Source: an uncultured Pelagibacteraceae bacterium (GTDB lineage Bacteria > Pseudomonadota > Alphaproteobacteria > Pelagibacterales > Pelagibacteraceae). From it: a stretch of 64,000 nucleotides of DNA. Shown here in pieces: positions 8,935 to 19,954 of the stretch. Where the stretch lies: contig CACGJB010000001.1 of NCBI GenBank assembly GCA_902573295.1, positions 1 through 64,000 on the forward strand. Direction: 5' to 3'. A program made the translations under genes and the position numbers. Within the stretch, counting starts at the first letter, position 1. Each line of letters begins with the position of its first letter. Under the pieces are notes generated by a model. That model worked only from the letters and a program-made list of their open reading frames with translations, was not told where the DNA came from and ran no database searches.

Positions 8935-9468
8935 TTATGATTGTTTATAGTAATCTGTCGAGAAAAAAGTATACGACATGGTTACATCTTGTAGATTTTT
9001 TGTTGTTGGATCGTTTACAAGTTCAGGGTCTAAATAAAAAGTCATCACATATGTAGCCTTCTCACCAGCCTTCAACTCTTGTTTTTCGAAGCAAAAACAT
9101 CCTAATTTACTATAATATTTACCAAAACTAGCAGGTGAAACATTAAAGCTAGCTACTCCAAAAGTAGTGTCATCGCCGTAGTTTTCTACCTCAAACTCTA
9201 TTCTATTAACCTGACCAACTTTAACATCAATTACATTTGATTTTGCCTTAAAATCCCATTCTAGATTATTTACATTTGTATCAAATCTTACACTTACTAC
9301 TTTATCTAATACTATATCAGGTGCTTCCTTCGAAACCTGTGTAGTTCCACCAAATCCGGTTACTCTACAAAATAAATCATATAAAGGTACTGCAGCAAAT
9401 GACAAGCCTAACATCAGAACAAAAATTCCTGCTAACAATATTGGGGTTAATGTTTTGCCTTTCATCAT
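8935..9468 (-). CDS. ctaG: Cytochrome c oxidase assembly protein CtaG/Cox11
   Basis: Copper chaperone delivering Cu(I) to the CuB site of subunit I. The 177-residue protein has one N-terminal membrane anchor (about residues 8-30, ending in the conserved VPLYDLFCRVTGFGGT segment) and a periplasmic domain with the copper-binding LGCFCFEKQ motif and the VMTFYLDPEL segment. Two ATG codons stand in tandem at the start. The first overlaps the stop codon of the preceding small membrane ORF by a few bases, implying coupled translation. Confidence 0.95.
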   Translation of the reverse strand: MMKGKTLTPILLAGIFVLMLGLSFAAVPLYDLFCRVTGFGGTTQVSKEAPDIVLDKVVSVRFDTNVNNLEWDFKAKSNVIDVKVGQVNRIEFEVENYGDDTTFGVASFNVSPASFGKYYSKLGCFCFEKQELKAGEKATYVMTFYLDPELVNDPTTKNLQDVTMSYTFFSTDYYKQS

Positions 9469-9590
9469 ATCTGCCTATCAAATACTCCAACGTTATAAAG
9501 AGTAAAGACAAATAAAAAAACCATAAAAGCTAAAATTGCTATTGCAGTTATTATATTTTTTTTCTTTGTCTTTTTATCAGGTGTTATCAT
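9465..9590 (-). CDS. Small single-span membrane protein in cox operon (41 aa)
   Basis: Reverse-strand ORF of 41 codons plus TGA, lying exactly between ctaB and ctaG. It begins MITPDKKTKKKN, then has one hydrophobic helix at about residues 13-32 (IITAIAILAFMVFLFVFTLY) and a short tail NVGVFDRQI. A lysine-rich N-terminus followed by the helix predicts N-in topology. Its ATG overlaps the ctaB stop (ATGA) and its TGA overlaps the ctaG start, so it sits in a fully coupled translation chain. Small proteins of this kind occur between ctaB and ctaG in other alphaproteobacteria (sometimes called CoxF). Function is not established, but a role in oxidase assembly is likely from position. Confidence 0.72.
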   Translation of the reverse strand: MITPDKKTKKKNIITAIAILAFMVFLFVFTLYNVGVFDRQI

Positions 9591-10498
9591 AAAATTTTAT
9601 CTATTAAAAACAGAACAAATATTAAGAATAAATATAAAATTGAATATCCAAATATTGTTTTTGCTTTTTTTGCATCAAATTTATTTTTCTTAAACTTGTA
9701 AAGTTCGAAACATAAATAATTATAGTAAATTGTCAAAATCAAAGATGGTATTAAAAACGCTAAACCTACGAAACCGATGGTATATGGAAAAATTACGACT
9801 GGTAGCATTGTAAGTGAATAAATGAATATGTTTAATTTTGTACTCTCCACACCGTTGGTAAGTGGTAGCATTGGTATTTTTGCTTTCTTATAGTCGTCAG
9901 ATTTGTACAAACTTAATGCCCAGAAATGAGAGGGAGTCCAAAAAAATATAATTAAAAAGAAAGTAAGCGGCTCTAATGAAAGAGAGTTAGTGGCTATAGT
10001 CCAGCCAATGACAGGTGGTAATGCTCCTGCGGCACCGCCAATAACTATGTTTTGAGGAGTTTTTCTCTTAAGCCAAATTGTATAAACAAATACATAAAAC
10101 AAAATAGTAAATAGTAACAAGGCAGCTGATATTCTGTTTGAGTAAAAATCTAGCGCAATTACAGAAAATATTGATAGGAAAATTCCAAAAACTAGAGCTT
10201 GGTTTTTGTTTACTTTGCCTGTCGGAATCGGTCTAAGGCAAGTTCTTGTCATTAATGCATCAAGATCAGACTCATACCACATGTTTAAAGCGCCAGCAGC
10301 GCCTGCTCCAATTGAAACTAAAATAATTCCAATGATTGCATCCTTTGTTGGGATAATGTTCGGTGCCATTAATAAACCAACCGCACATGTAAAGATAACC
10401 AAAGACATTACTCTTGGTTTCATTAATTTAAATAATTCAGATAAATTAAAGGCGTCTTCTTGAGATAAGTTTCTATTTTTTAATTTAGACTTAATCAT
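9587..10498 (-). CDS. ctaB: Protoheme IX farnesyltransferase (heme O synthase)
   Basis: Adds a farnesyl group to heme b to give heme o, the precursor of heme a for the oxidase encoded next door. The 303-residue UbiA-superfamily membrane protein has the first aspartate-rich prenyl-diphosphate motif NMWYESDLDALMTRT (about residues 71-85) with the following CLRPIPTGK. The second polar loop is around FWTPSHFWALSLYKSDDYKKAKIPMLP. Around nine membrane helices are apparent. It follows coxA after 33 nt and overlaps the small ORF downstream by 4 nt. Confidence 0.95.
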   Translation of the reverse strand: MIKSKLKNRNLSQEDAFNLSELFKLMKPRVMSLVIFTCAVGLLMAPNIIPTKDAIIGIILVSIGAGAAGALNMWYESDLDALMTRTCLRPIPTGKVNKNQALVFGIFLSIFSVIALDFYSNRISAALLLFTILFYVFVYTIWLKRKTPQNIVIGGAAGALPPVIGWTIATNSLSLEPLTFFLIIFFWTPSHFWALSLYKSDDYKKAKIPMLPLTNGVESTKLNIFIYSLTMLPVVIFPYTIGFVGLAFLIPSLILTIYYNYLCFELYKFKKNKFDAKKAKTIFGYSILYLFLIFVLFLIDKIL

Positions 10499-10531
10499 TA
10501 ATTTAAAGTTAAAAAATCTTATTTGCTATAT

Positions 10532-12983
<2,452 letters not shown>

Positions 12984-13044
12984 TTTTTTACCCTATATAG
13001 AGCGTCTTTTAAAAAAATACACTTTTACTTTTAGCGACAAAATA

Positions 13045-13743
13045 TCAATTAATGGCGTAATTTATGATCGATAGAGCAGAAATAACAGCCGTTTCAGATC
13101 TCAATATGTTTTCATTGATTTTAATAGGCTGAACACCATTAAATTTAAGAATCTCTTCCCTCTCCTCCTCAGAAAAATCTCCTTCAGGCCCTATGATTAC
13201 GCAAGTGGGTTTAGTTGTTAACTTTGTAAGATCAATTTTTGTATTAGCAGTATTGAGATCAGTAAATATTAAATCCATATCATTGCTTAGAAAATTTTTT
13301 AATTTCTGAGTCTCCTCAATTATTGGAACAGTTATTCTATTTGATTGTTCAGCAGCTTCTATGATTACTTTTTTCAATCTCTCTTTATTAATCTTTCTAA
13401 CAATTGTTCTTTCAAAGATTACTGGTAAAAACTTAGTTACACCAAGCTCTGTAGCTTTTTGGATCATAAAATTAAAGTAATTTGATTTGATTGGAGAGAA
13501 AGCCAGCCAGAGATCTTTGGTATTTTCTTTCTGTCTTAACTGTTTCATGACATTAAATTCAACTATGCTTTTGGTTATATTCAAAATTTTAGCTTCCCAT
13601 TCACCACTGCTATTAAAAAGAGAAAAAACTTCTTTCTCTTTAAGTCTCATAACTTTTGAAACATAATGAGATTGAGATTTATCAAGTTTGTCAGTCAAAT
13701 TAAGAGATAAACTTTTTGAATAAAATAATCTAATGTTACTCAT
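13045..13743 (-). CDS. rsmE: 16S rRNA m3U1498 methyltransferase RsmE
   Basis: SPOUT-class methyltransferase modifying U1498 in 16S rRNA. The 232-residue protein has the N-terminal PUA-like half (SQSHYVSKVMRLKEKEVFSLFN), the FMIQKATELGVTKFLPV segment near residue 95, and the C-terminal trefoil-knot SAM site with GPEGDFSEEE (about 182-191) and LRSETAVISALSIINY. It is divergent from the neighbouring HAD gene with only 16 nt between start codons. The two must share promoter space, or the HAD promoter lies within rsmE. Confidence 0.94.
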   Translation of the reverse strand: MSNIRLFYSKSLSLNLTDKLDKSQSHYVSKVMRLKEKEVFSLFNSSGEWEAKILNITKSIVEFNVMKQLRQKENTKDLWLAFSPIKSNYFNFMIQKATELGVTKFLPVIFERTIVRKINKERLKKVIIEAAEQSNRITVPIIEETQKLKNFLSNDMDLIFTDLNTANTKIDLTKLTTKPTCVIIGPEGDFSEEEREEILKFNGVQPIKINENILRSETAVISALSIINYAIN

Positions 13744-13759
13744 ATTGATAAGTTAGTTT

Positions 13760-14422
13760 ATGAAAAATATTAAAGCAATAATTTTTGATGCTTACGGAAC
13801 TTTATTTGATGTCAACTCAGCTGCTGAAAAATGTAAAGATAAAATAGGTGATAAGTGGGAAGGTTTTGCCAATTATTGGAGAACCACACAATTAGAATAT
13901 ACCTGGCTAAGAAGTTTAATGAAACGTCATAGAGATTTTTGGCAAGTAACAGAGGATAGTTTAGATAAATCAATGAAAGCTTATGAAATAGATTCTTCAA
14001 TGAGAAATGAATTATTGGATCTTTATAAAATTCTTTCACCATTTAAAGAAGTTCCAGGAGTTTTAAAATCATTAAAAGAAAAAGATTTTAAACTTGCTAT
14101 TCTTTCAAATGGTACACCTGCACTTCTTGATGAGTTAGTTAAGAGCAATAATTTAGAAAATATATTTGATGATATTTTTTCAATTGAAGATGTTGGAGTT
14201 TATAAACCAGACTCTAAAGTTTACGATATTCCAATAAAGAAATATCAAATTCAAAAAAATGAAGTTACTTTTTTAAGTGCTAATACCTGGGATGTATCAG
14301 GTGCTGGTAATTATGGTTACAATTCTATTTGGGTAAATAGAAATCAAAGTATTTTTGATAATTTAGATTACGATCCAAATCATAAAATAGAAAATTTATC
14401 AGAGCTACTGCCTTTAATTTGA
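13760..14422 (+). CDS. Haloacid dehalogenase type II-like hydrolase
   Basis: HAD-superfamily hydrolase closest to L-2-haloacid dehalogenases. The 220-residue protein has the nucleophile motif IIFDAYGTLFDV (Asp10), the LSNGTPALLDE motif II (near residue 116), the KPDSKVYD lysine (about 152), and the dehalogenase-type SANTWDVSGAGNYG motif near 173. The Tyr after the nucleophile and the Asn-Trp-Asp motif favour dehalogenase over phosphatase chemistry. The physiological substrate is not evident from the neighbours. Confidence 0.87.
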   Translation: MKNIKAIIFDAYGTLFDVNSAAEKCKDKIGDKWEGFANYWRTTQLEYTWLRSLMKRHRDFWQVTEDSLDKSMKAYEIDSSMRNELLDLYKILSPFKEVPGVLKSLKEKDFKLAILSNGTPALLDELVKSNNLENIFDDIFSIEDVGVYKPDSKVYDIPIKKYQIQKNEVTFLSANTWDVSGAGNYGYNSIWVNRNQSIFDNLDYDPNHKIENLSELLPLI

Positions 14423-14486
14423 AGCGGTCATTTGGCTTATATCAAAAGTTATTTAAAAATATACTGTTCACTTGGAAGGAATAAAT

Positions 14487-14675
14487 ATGAGTGAAAAAAA
14501 AGAGATCTCTTTTGAAATATATTCTGACTCAGAAGAAATGCTAGAACAAATAGTTGATAAATATGAACTACCAGATAAATCAAAAGCATTAAGATGCTTA
14601 ATGGATTATGTTGAGGAAAAAGAAGAAAATTGGGATGATATATTTGCAACAATTCGTTGTAATAGATGTGGGTAG
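14487..14675 (+). CDS. Small conserved-looking protein with C-terminal CNRCG (62 aa)
   Basis: Sixty-two-residue acidic protein: MSEKKEISFEIYSDSEEML, then a helix-rich middle (YELPDKSKALRCLMDYVEEKEENWDDI) and a C-terminus ATIRCNRCG. The chosen ATG at 14487 has a good Shine-Dalgarno sequence, GGAAGGA at 14474-14480. A TTG 15 nt upstream would place the SD inside the gene and is rejected. The ISFEIYSDSEEMLEQIVDKY-KSKALRCLMDYV arrangement resembles short ribbon-helix-helix-like or regulatory peptides, but I do not recognise the family. The terminal CxxC could bind metal or react with thiols. Downstream genes (DoxX, pirin, quinone oxidoreductase) hint at a redox setting. Confidence 0.7.
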   Translation: MSEKKEISFEIYSDSEEMLEQIVDKYELPDKSKALRCLMDYVEEKEENWDDIFATIRCNRCG

Positions 14676-14680
14676 AAACT

Positions 14681-15049
14681 ATGACTAAAATTTTAGACTT
14701 AATCGGAAGAATTTTTATTTCGACCGTATTTTTATTAAGCGGATTTAATAAAATTGGAAACTACGAAGGAACTGTTGGTTGGATGGAAAGTTTCGGACTT
14801 CCAGGATTTTTATTAATACCAGCAATTATTTTAGAAATACTTGCACCAATGTTAATCATAATTGGATATCAAACTAGGATTGCTGCTGCAGCTTTAAGTT
14901 TGTTTTGTCTATCAACGGCTATTATTTTTCACAATGATTTTTCAGATCAAATGCAATTTATTTCTTTTATGAAAAATATTGCATTATGTGGTGGCTTTTT
15001 ATTCTTAGTTGTAAACGGTGCTAAAGGTTATTGTTTAGATAAAAAGTAA
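14681..15049 (+). CDS. DoxX family membrane protein
   Basis: About 122-residue integral membrane protein with four hydrophobic helices. The DoxX signature is clear: LIGRIFISTVFLLSGFNKIGNYEGT at the N-terminus, PAIILEILAPMLIIIGYQTRIAAAALSLF in the middle and FMKNIALCGGFLFLVVNGAKGY near the end. DoxX/DoxD relatives are often linked to quinone or sulfur redox chemistry or membrane redox stress complexes. I prefer the ATG at 14681; an ATG at 14666 would overlap the preceding gene by 10 nt. Cotranscription with the 62-aa gene is likely. Confidence 0.85.
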   Translation: MTKILDLIGRIFISTVFLLSGFNKIGNYEGTVGWMESFGLPGFLLIPAIILEILAPMLIIIGYQTRIAAAALSLFCLSTAIIFHNDFSDQMQFISFMKNIALCGGFLFLVVNGAKGYCLDKK

Positions 15050-15085
15050 TCTTGAATTAGTTGTCTAAATTATTATTTAAATATA

Positions 15086-15922
15086 ATGAAAAATATTGAA
15101 GTAAATCAAATTATAGAACCTATTCCAGCTTCTGACGGTGCTGGAGTTAAATTAAAAAGAAGTATTGGTGTTGAGCCAAATTATTTTGATCCTTTCTTAA
15201 TGCTTGATGAATTTGGATCTGAAAATAGCGAGGATTATATTGCGGGTTTCCCACCTCACCCTCATCGAGGTATTGAGACGGTGACTTATATGTTGGCTGG
15301 AGATTTTGAGCATAAAGATAGTACAGGTGGTGAAGGTAGAATGACTGCAGGAGACGTTCAATGGATGAAAACTGGAAGTGGAATTATCCATTCAGAAATG
15401 CCTGCAATGAAAGAAGGTAAACTTCATGGATTTCAATTGTGGATAAATATGCCAGCTAAATTAAAAATGAGTAAGCCTGAATACATTTATATTGATGCAA
15501 ATAAAATGAGTGTTCATAAAGATGATGATAAACAAATTAAAGTGATAGCTGGAAAATATGAAAAAGCTGAAGGACCAGTAAAAGGTCATAACGTTGAGCC
15601 TGTTTATTTTGATGTAGAATTAAATAAAGATAAAGAGTTCAATTTTAAATTACCATCTACCCACAATACTTTTATTTATTTAATTAACGGTGAAATTGAA
15701 ATTGGTAAAAATAAACACGAAAGTGTTAAAGATAGTACTTTAATACTACTAACAAAAGGTGAGGATTTAATAGTTAAAGCTAATTCAAATGCTAAATTTT
15801 TGGTAATTTCAGGCAAACCAATTAATGAGGAAATAGCTAGAGGTGGACCATTTGTTATGAATACTAAAGCAGAAATCTTGCAAGCAGTTCAAGATTATCA
15901 TAATGGTACGTTTGTAAAATAA
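15086..15922 (+). CDS. Pirin family protein
   Basis: Bicupin iron protein of the pirin family. The 278-residue sequence has the N-terminal cupin with the metal site spread over PPHPHRGIETVTYML (residues about 56-70), EHKDSTGGEGRMTAGDVQWM and SGIIHSEMP, i.e. the His-His-His/Glu pirin set. The C-terminal cupin and the closing GGPFVMNTKAEILQA motif complete the family pattern. Bacterial pirins variously act as quercetinase or redox-modulated partners of metabolic enzymes; the role here is not determined. It is followed 3 nt later by the quinone oxidoreductase gene. Confidence 0.9.
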   Translation: MKNIEVNQIIEPIPASDGAGVKLKRSIGVEPNYFDPFLMLDEFGSENSEDYIAGFPPHPHRGIETVTYMLAGDFEHKDSTGGEGRMTAGDVQWMKTGSGIIHSEMPAMKEGKLHGFQLWINMPAKLKMSKPEYIYIDANKMSVHKDDDKQIKVIAGKYEKAEGPVKGHNVEPVYFDVELNKDKEFNFKLPSTHNTFIYLINGEIEIGKNKHESVKDSTLILLTKGEDLIVKANSNAKFLVISGKPINEEIARGGPFVMNTKAEILQAVQDYHNGTFVK

Positions 15923-15925
15923 ATT

Positions 15926-16900
15926 ATGAAAGCTGTAGAAATAAATAAAACTGGTGGACCTGAGGTTTTAGAGGTTAAAGATATTTCTTTAGATGAGCCA
16001 GATCCTGATCAAGTAACAATTGAACAAAAAGCAATTGGTCTTAACTACATTGATACTTATCATAGATCAGGCCTCTATCCTTTAAAACTACCGATTGGTA
16101 TAGGTTTAGAAGGTGCTGGGGTTATTACTAATGTTGGTGATAACGTAAAAGACTTTAAAGTTGGTGATAAAATTTCCTACGCAGGTATTCCTTTAGGATC
16201 TTATTGTTCACACAGAAATTATCCAACTAAGAATTTGGTAAAGGTACCAGATGGTGTTGATCTTGAAATAGCAGCAACTTTAATGACAAAAGGATTAACA
16301 ACTTTTTATCTTTTGCATAAAACTTATCCTGTTAAATCAGGAGAAACAATTTTATTTCATGCAGCTGCTGGTGGCGTTGGTCAAATATTTGGACAATGGG
16401 CAAAGAGTTTAGGATGTACTGTTATAGGCACAGTTGGATCTGATGAAAAAGTAAATATAGCAAAAGAAAACGGGTATGATCACGTAATAAATTATAATAA
16501 AGAGAATTTTGCGAAAAAAGTTTTAGAGATTACTGACGGTAAAGGCGTCCCAGTTGTTTATGATGGTGTTGGTAAAGATACATTAGATGGATCTATTGAA
16601 TGTTTAGCTGTTAGAGGAATGATGGTTTCTTTTGGAAATGCATCTGGACCCTTGTCAGATATTAATGTGCCAAAAGTTATTCAGCCAAAAGGCTTGTATC
16701 TTGTGAGACCCTCTATGCAACAATACCTTTCAACAAGAGAAGAATTAGAAGAGGCCTCAAAAACAATGTTTGAAAAAATTAGTTCTGGAAAAGTAAAAAT
16801 TAATATTTACAAAAAATATAAGCTAGACGAAGTTGTTGAAGCGCACCAAGATCTTGAAGGAAGAAAGATTTTAGGCCCAGCTATATTGGTTCCTAATTAA
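15926..16900 (+). CDS. qor: NADPH:quinone oxidoreductase (zeta-crystallin type MDR)
   Basis: Zinc-free medium-chain dehydrogenase/reductase expected to reduce quinones with NADPH. The 324-residue protein has the QOR-type N-terminus (EVLEVKDISLDEPDPDQV), the GLNYIDTYHRSGLYP substrate segment (residues about 38-52), LPIGIGLEGAGVI, and the cofactor-binding HAAAGGVGQIFGQWAK motif near 148-163. Structural zinc cysteines are absent, as in QOR. The 3' end overlaps the convergent DUF2721 gene by 8 nt. Cotranscribed with pirin by spacing. Confidence 0.92.
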   Translation: MKAVEINKTGGPEVLEVKDISLDEPDPDQVTIEQKAIGLNYIDTYHRSGLYPLKLPIGIGLEGAGVITNVGDNVKDFKVGDKISYAGIPLGSYCSHRNYPTKNLVKVPDGVDLEIAATLMTKGLTTFYLLHKTYPVKSGETILFHAAAGGVGQIFGQWAKSLGCTVIGTVGSDEKVNIAKENGYDHVINYNKENFAKKVLEITDGKGVPVVYDGVGKDTLDGSIECLAVRGMMVSFGNASGPLSDINVPKVIQPKGLYLVRPSMQQYLSTREELEEASKTMFEKISSGKVKINIYKKYKLDEVVEAHQDLEGRKILGPAILVPN

Positions 16901-17297
16901 CATCAACATCCATATCCGACATATGAAGTTTAAGTGCATTTGTAGATATTTGAATTTCTCTTATAAAAAAAATGATAGATACAATCATTGATAAACAGCA
17001 AGATCCAAAAATTACTCTAGCAAGAAAAACTTCATCCAAATAAAGTGCAAAAACTGTAAGCATGTTAAATAAAAAGCCAAATGAAGCAAATAAAATTGTC
17101 CATCTAAGAAGGGTAATTCTACCACTTAGATTAATAAACTGCTTTTTCCATTCAGGTGGTATATGTTTTTCATAAACGTGCTCATCATGAAGCTGACGAA
17201 TCAAGATACTTAAAGAATGAAATCTGTTGCTATAAACACTCATAAGTAAAGGAATTGCTGGGAACATCAAGGCGGTAACAGTGTAATCTATATTCAT
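16893..17297 (-). CDS. DUF2721 family membrane protein
   Basis: 134-residue protein with three hydrophobic stretches: residues about 5-22, 66-86 and 90-112. The pattern PAIPLLMSVYSNRFHSLSILIRQLHDE followed by a soluble helical link and two C-terminal helices matches the DUF2721 family, whose function is unknown. A conserved LSGRITLLRW segment precedes helix 2. It is a single gene on the minus strand between two plus-strand groups, divergent from ubiA with a 52-nt spacer. Confidence 0.8.
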   Translation of the reverse strand: MNIDYTVTALMFPAIPLLMSVYSNRFHSLSILIRQLHDEHVYEKHIPPEWKKQFINLSGRITLLRWTILFASFGFLFNMLTVFALYLDEVFLARVIFGSCCLSMIVSIIFFIREIQISTNALKLHMSDMDVDVN

Positions 17298-17349
17298 ACG
17301 AATCAGTTTGATTATGAAACCACCCTTTGTTATTTACAAGTAAAATATT

Positions 17350-18213
17350 ATGAACCAAGTAAAACTTTTCATCGAATTAACAAGATTAACTAAACCAATA
17401 GGTTTTATGCTTTTGTTTTGGCCTTGTGCTTGGGGACTAACTTTAGCTTATGATTTTTCAGGTAGTTTAAATAAATATTTTTTTTATTTAATTTTATTTT
17501 TTTTAGGATCTGTTTTGATGCGATCGGCTGGATGTATTGTTAATGATATTTTAGATAAAGAATTAGATGCAAAAGTATTTCGAACAAAAAAACGTCCAAT
17601 TGCCTCTGGTAAAATTTCTATAACGCTTGCAATTTTTTATTCACTAACATTATGTTTTTTAGCTTTATTGGTTCTTTTAAATTTCAATAAATTCACAATT
17701 ATTTTAGCAATAGGCTCAATGCCTTTAGCTTTTACATACCCACTAATGAAAAGATTTACATACTGGCCACAATTATTTTTAGGAATAACTTTTAATTATG
17801 GACTTATACTAGGATGGACAGCAATTAAAGGTCAGATAGATATTATACCAGTTATATTCTATATAGGAGCCATATTTTGGACACTGGGGTATGACACAAT
17901 TTACGGATATCAAGATATAAAAGATGACGAAATAATAGGAATTAAATCAACATCAATTAAATTTAAAAAGAGCCCATTTATTTTCTTATATTTATGTTAT
18001 TCAATATTTTTTTCATCTTTATTGATTATGAGTCATTTAATAAATTTAAATAAAATAAGTCTTATGTTTTTATTGCTAGTAGCTATACAATTATTTTATT
18101 TTCAATTGAAAAAGTTAAATGTAAAAAAATCATCTAGTTGTCTTGAAACTTTTAAATCAAATAATTTATTGGGATTTACCGTATTCTTTGTTTTGCTAGT
18201 AGGTAAAATTTAA
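17350..18213 (+). CDS. ubiA: 4-hydroxybenzoate polyprenyltransferase
   Basis: Membrane prenyltransferase attaching the polyprenyl tail to 4-hydroxybenzoate in ubiquinone synthesis. The 287-residue protein has the first aspartate motif IVNDILDKELDAKVFRTKKRPIASG (near residues 69-92; NDxxDxxxD form) and the second, GYDTIYGYQDIKDDEIIGIKSTS, near 176-198, with around eight membrane helices. TRLTKPIGFMLLFWPCAWGL at the N-terminus is typical. It precedes the lipid A block with only 1 nt to the ABC exporter gene. Confidence 0.94.
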   Translation: MNQVKLFIELTRLTKPIGFMLLFWPCAWGLTLAYDFSGSLNKYFFYLILFFLGSVLMRSAGCIVNDILDKELDAKVFRTKKRPIASGKISITLAIFYSLTLCFLALLVLLNFNKFTIILAIGSMPLAFTYPLMKRFTYWPQLFLGITFNYGLILGWTAIKGQIDIIPVIFYIGAIFWTLGYDTIYGYQDIKDDEIIGIKSTSIKFKKSPFIFLYLCYSIFFSSLLIMSHLINLNKISLMFLLLVAIQLFYFQLKKLNVKKSSSCLETFKSNNLLGFTVFFVLLVGKI

Positions 18214-18214
18214 T

Positions 18215-19954
18215 ATGACAAAAATAGAAATTGTTAAAAGGTTATACAAAAACTATACAAAGAAATATTTAAAAAATATTTTAATAGCATTCATATTTTC
18301 ACTTTTGCTTGCTGGAAGTACTTCTTCAGTTGCTTACCTACTTGATCCAGCAATTAAAAAACTGTTTATTGAACAAAATCAATCACTAATATTTGTAATC
18401 CCTGTTTTAATAATCATAGCTTTTACCATTAAAGGAGCGTCACTTTATATTGCAAGAGTTACAATGATTGGAGTCTCAGAAGAGGTTAAGAAAGATATTC
18501 AAAAAGATATATTTTCCTCACTATTAAAAGCAGATACACAAATTATAGACGACAAACATTCGGGAAAATTCATTGCTAATTTAACAAATGATGTAGGTAT
18601 GATAACTAATTTGCTTAGTACAGTCGTATTAAATTTATTTAAAGATTCTCTAACTCTGGTTGGATTACTTTTTGTAATGTTTTATCAAAATTGGAAGCTT
18701 TCTTTGATAGCTATAATTATGATACCGCTTGCGAGCATTGCTGCAAAATCATTGGGGAAAAGAATAAGCAAAGTTGCTACTCAACAAATGAATCGAGCCG
18801 GTGCTCTTACAGCATATTTAATGGAAATGTTTAAAAATCATAAATTAATTAAAATATTTCAAAAAGAAAATTACGAAAAAAATAGAGCATTTGAATTTAT
18901 AGAAAATCTTAAAGAGTCCACAAAAAAGATAGCTATAGTTTTTGTAAGAGCATCTCCAATAATGGAATTTTTGACAGGAATTATGATTGCATTTCTTATT
19001 TTTTTTGCAGCAAAATTAATTTCAAAAAATGAATTGGAGGTAAGTAATTTTTTCTCATTCCTCGCTGCAATGATGTTGGCCTATCAACCTGTAAGGTCAC
19101 TAGCAACAATTAACATATCTATCCAGCAAGGAATATCTGGTGCGATAAGGGTTTTACCTATTATTGATGAAAAACCAAAAATTAGTGAAAAAAACAACGC
19201 ACAAAATCTAACAATAAATCATGGTTCAATAGAATTTAAAAATGTAGATTTTAAATATCCTAAGACTGAAAAACAAATATTAAAGTCTGTAAATTTAAAA
19301 TTTACTGGAGGTCATATGACAGCTTTGGTTGGTCACAGTGGTGCAGGGAAATCAACTATATTAAATTTAATACCAAGGTTTTATGATCCTATTAAAGGAG
19401 AAGTAGAAATTGATGGTCAATCTATTCATTCATGCAAAATAAATTCTTTAAGAAAAAACATTTCACTTGTGAGTCAAGACACCACCTTATTTGATGATAC
19501 TATAAGAAATAATATTGCATATGCTAATTCAGAGGCTTCAGAAAATGAAATTAAAGAGGCTGCAAATTTATCCTTTGCAAACGAATTTATAGAAAAATTA
19601 CCAAATAAATATGAGACACTCATTGGTGAAAATGGAATAAGATTGTCAGGAGGAGAAAAGCAGAGACTTTCAATTGCTAGGGCACTTTTAAAAAAAAGTC
19701 CTATTATATTACTAGATGAGGCCACCTCTTCTTTAGACGCTGAAACTGAGGATAAAATTCAAAAAGCAGTAAATATTTTAACCCAAGGTAGAACCACAAT
19801 TGTAATTGCTCACAGATTATCTACAATACTAAATTCAAATAAAATTTATGTAATTGATTCTGGATTGATCAGTGGCGAAGGAACTCATGAAGAGTTATTA
19901 AAAAACTCAAATGTTTATAAAAACTTTTATCAAAAACAGATAAAAAAATCTTAA
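18215..19954 (+). CDS. msbA: MsbA-like lipid A/lipid ABC exporter (fused permease-ATPase)
   Basis: Half-transporter expected to flip lipid A-core across the inner membrane. The 579-residue protein has an N-terminal six-helix membrane domain (about residues 20-315) and a C-terminal ATPase domain. The latter has Walker A GHSGAGKST (about 373-381), Q-loop SQDTTLFDD, ABC signature LSGGEKQR (about 478), Walker B IILLDEATSSLD and the IAHRLS switch histidine. Neighbouring waaA, lpxK and an LpxL-like acyltransferase support a lipid A role over drug export. Its stop overlaps the waaA start by 1 nt. Confidence 0.9.
   Translation: MTKIEIVKRLYKNYTKKYLKNILIAFIFSLLLAGSTSSVAYLLDPAIKKLFIEQNQSLIFVIPVLIIIAFTIKGASLYIARVTMIGVSEEVKKDIQKDIFSSLLKADTQIIDDKHSGKFIANLTNDVGMITNLLSTVVLNLFKDSLTLVGLLFVMFYQNWKLSLIAIIMIPLASIAAKSLGKRISKVATQQMNRAGALTAYLMEMFKNHKLIKIFQKENYEKNRAFEFIENLKESTKKIAIVFVRASPIMEFLTGIMIAFLIFFAAKLISKNELEVSNFFSFLAAMMLAYQPVRSLATINISIQQGISGAIRVLPIIDEKPKISEKNNAQNLTINHGSIEFKNVDFKYPKTEKQILKSVNLKFTGGHMTALVGHSGAGKSTILNLIPRFYDPIKGEVEIDGQSIHSCKINSLRKNISLVSQDTTLFDDTIRNNIAYANSEASENEIKEAANLSFANEFIEKLPNKYETLIGENGIRLSGGEKQRLSIARALLKKSPIILLDEATSSLDAETEDKIQKAVNILTQGRTTIVIAHRLSTILNSNKIYVIDSGLISGEGTHEELLKNSNVYKNFYQKQIKKS

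Noticed and set aside
8760-9056. 98-codon open frame crossing the coxC/ctaG boundary on plus strand
   Set aside because: Covers two certain genes antisense; no motif.
14472-14486. TTG start adding five residues to the 62-aa Cys protein
   Set aside because: It would put the GGAAGGA ribosome site inside the coding region; ATG at 14487 has ideal spacing.
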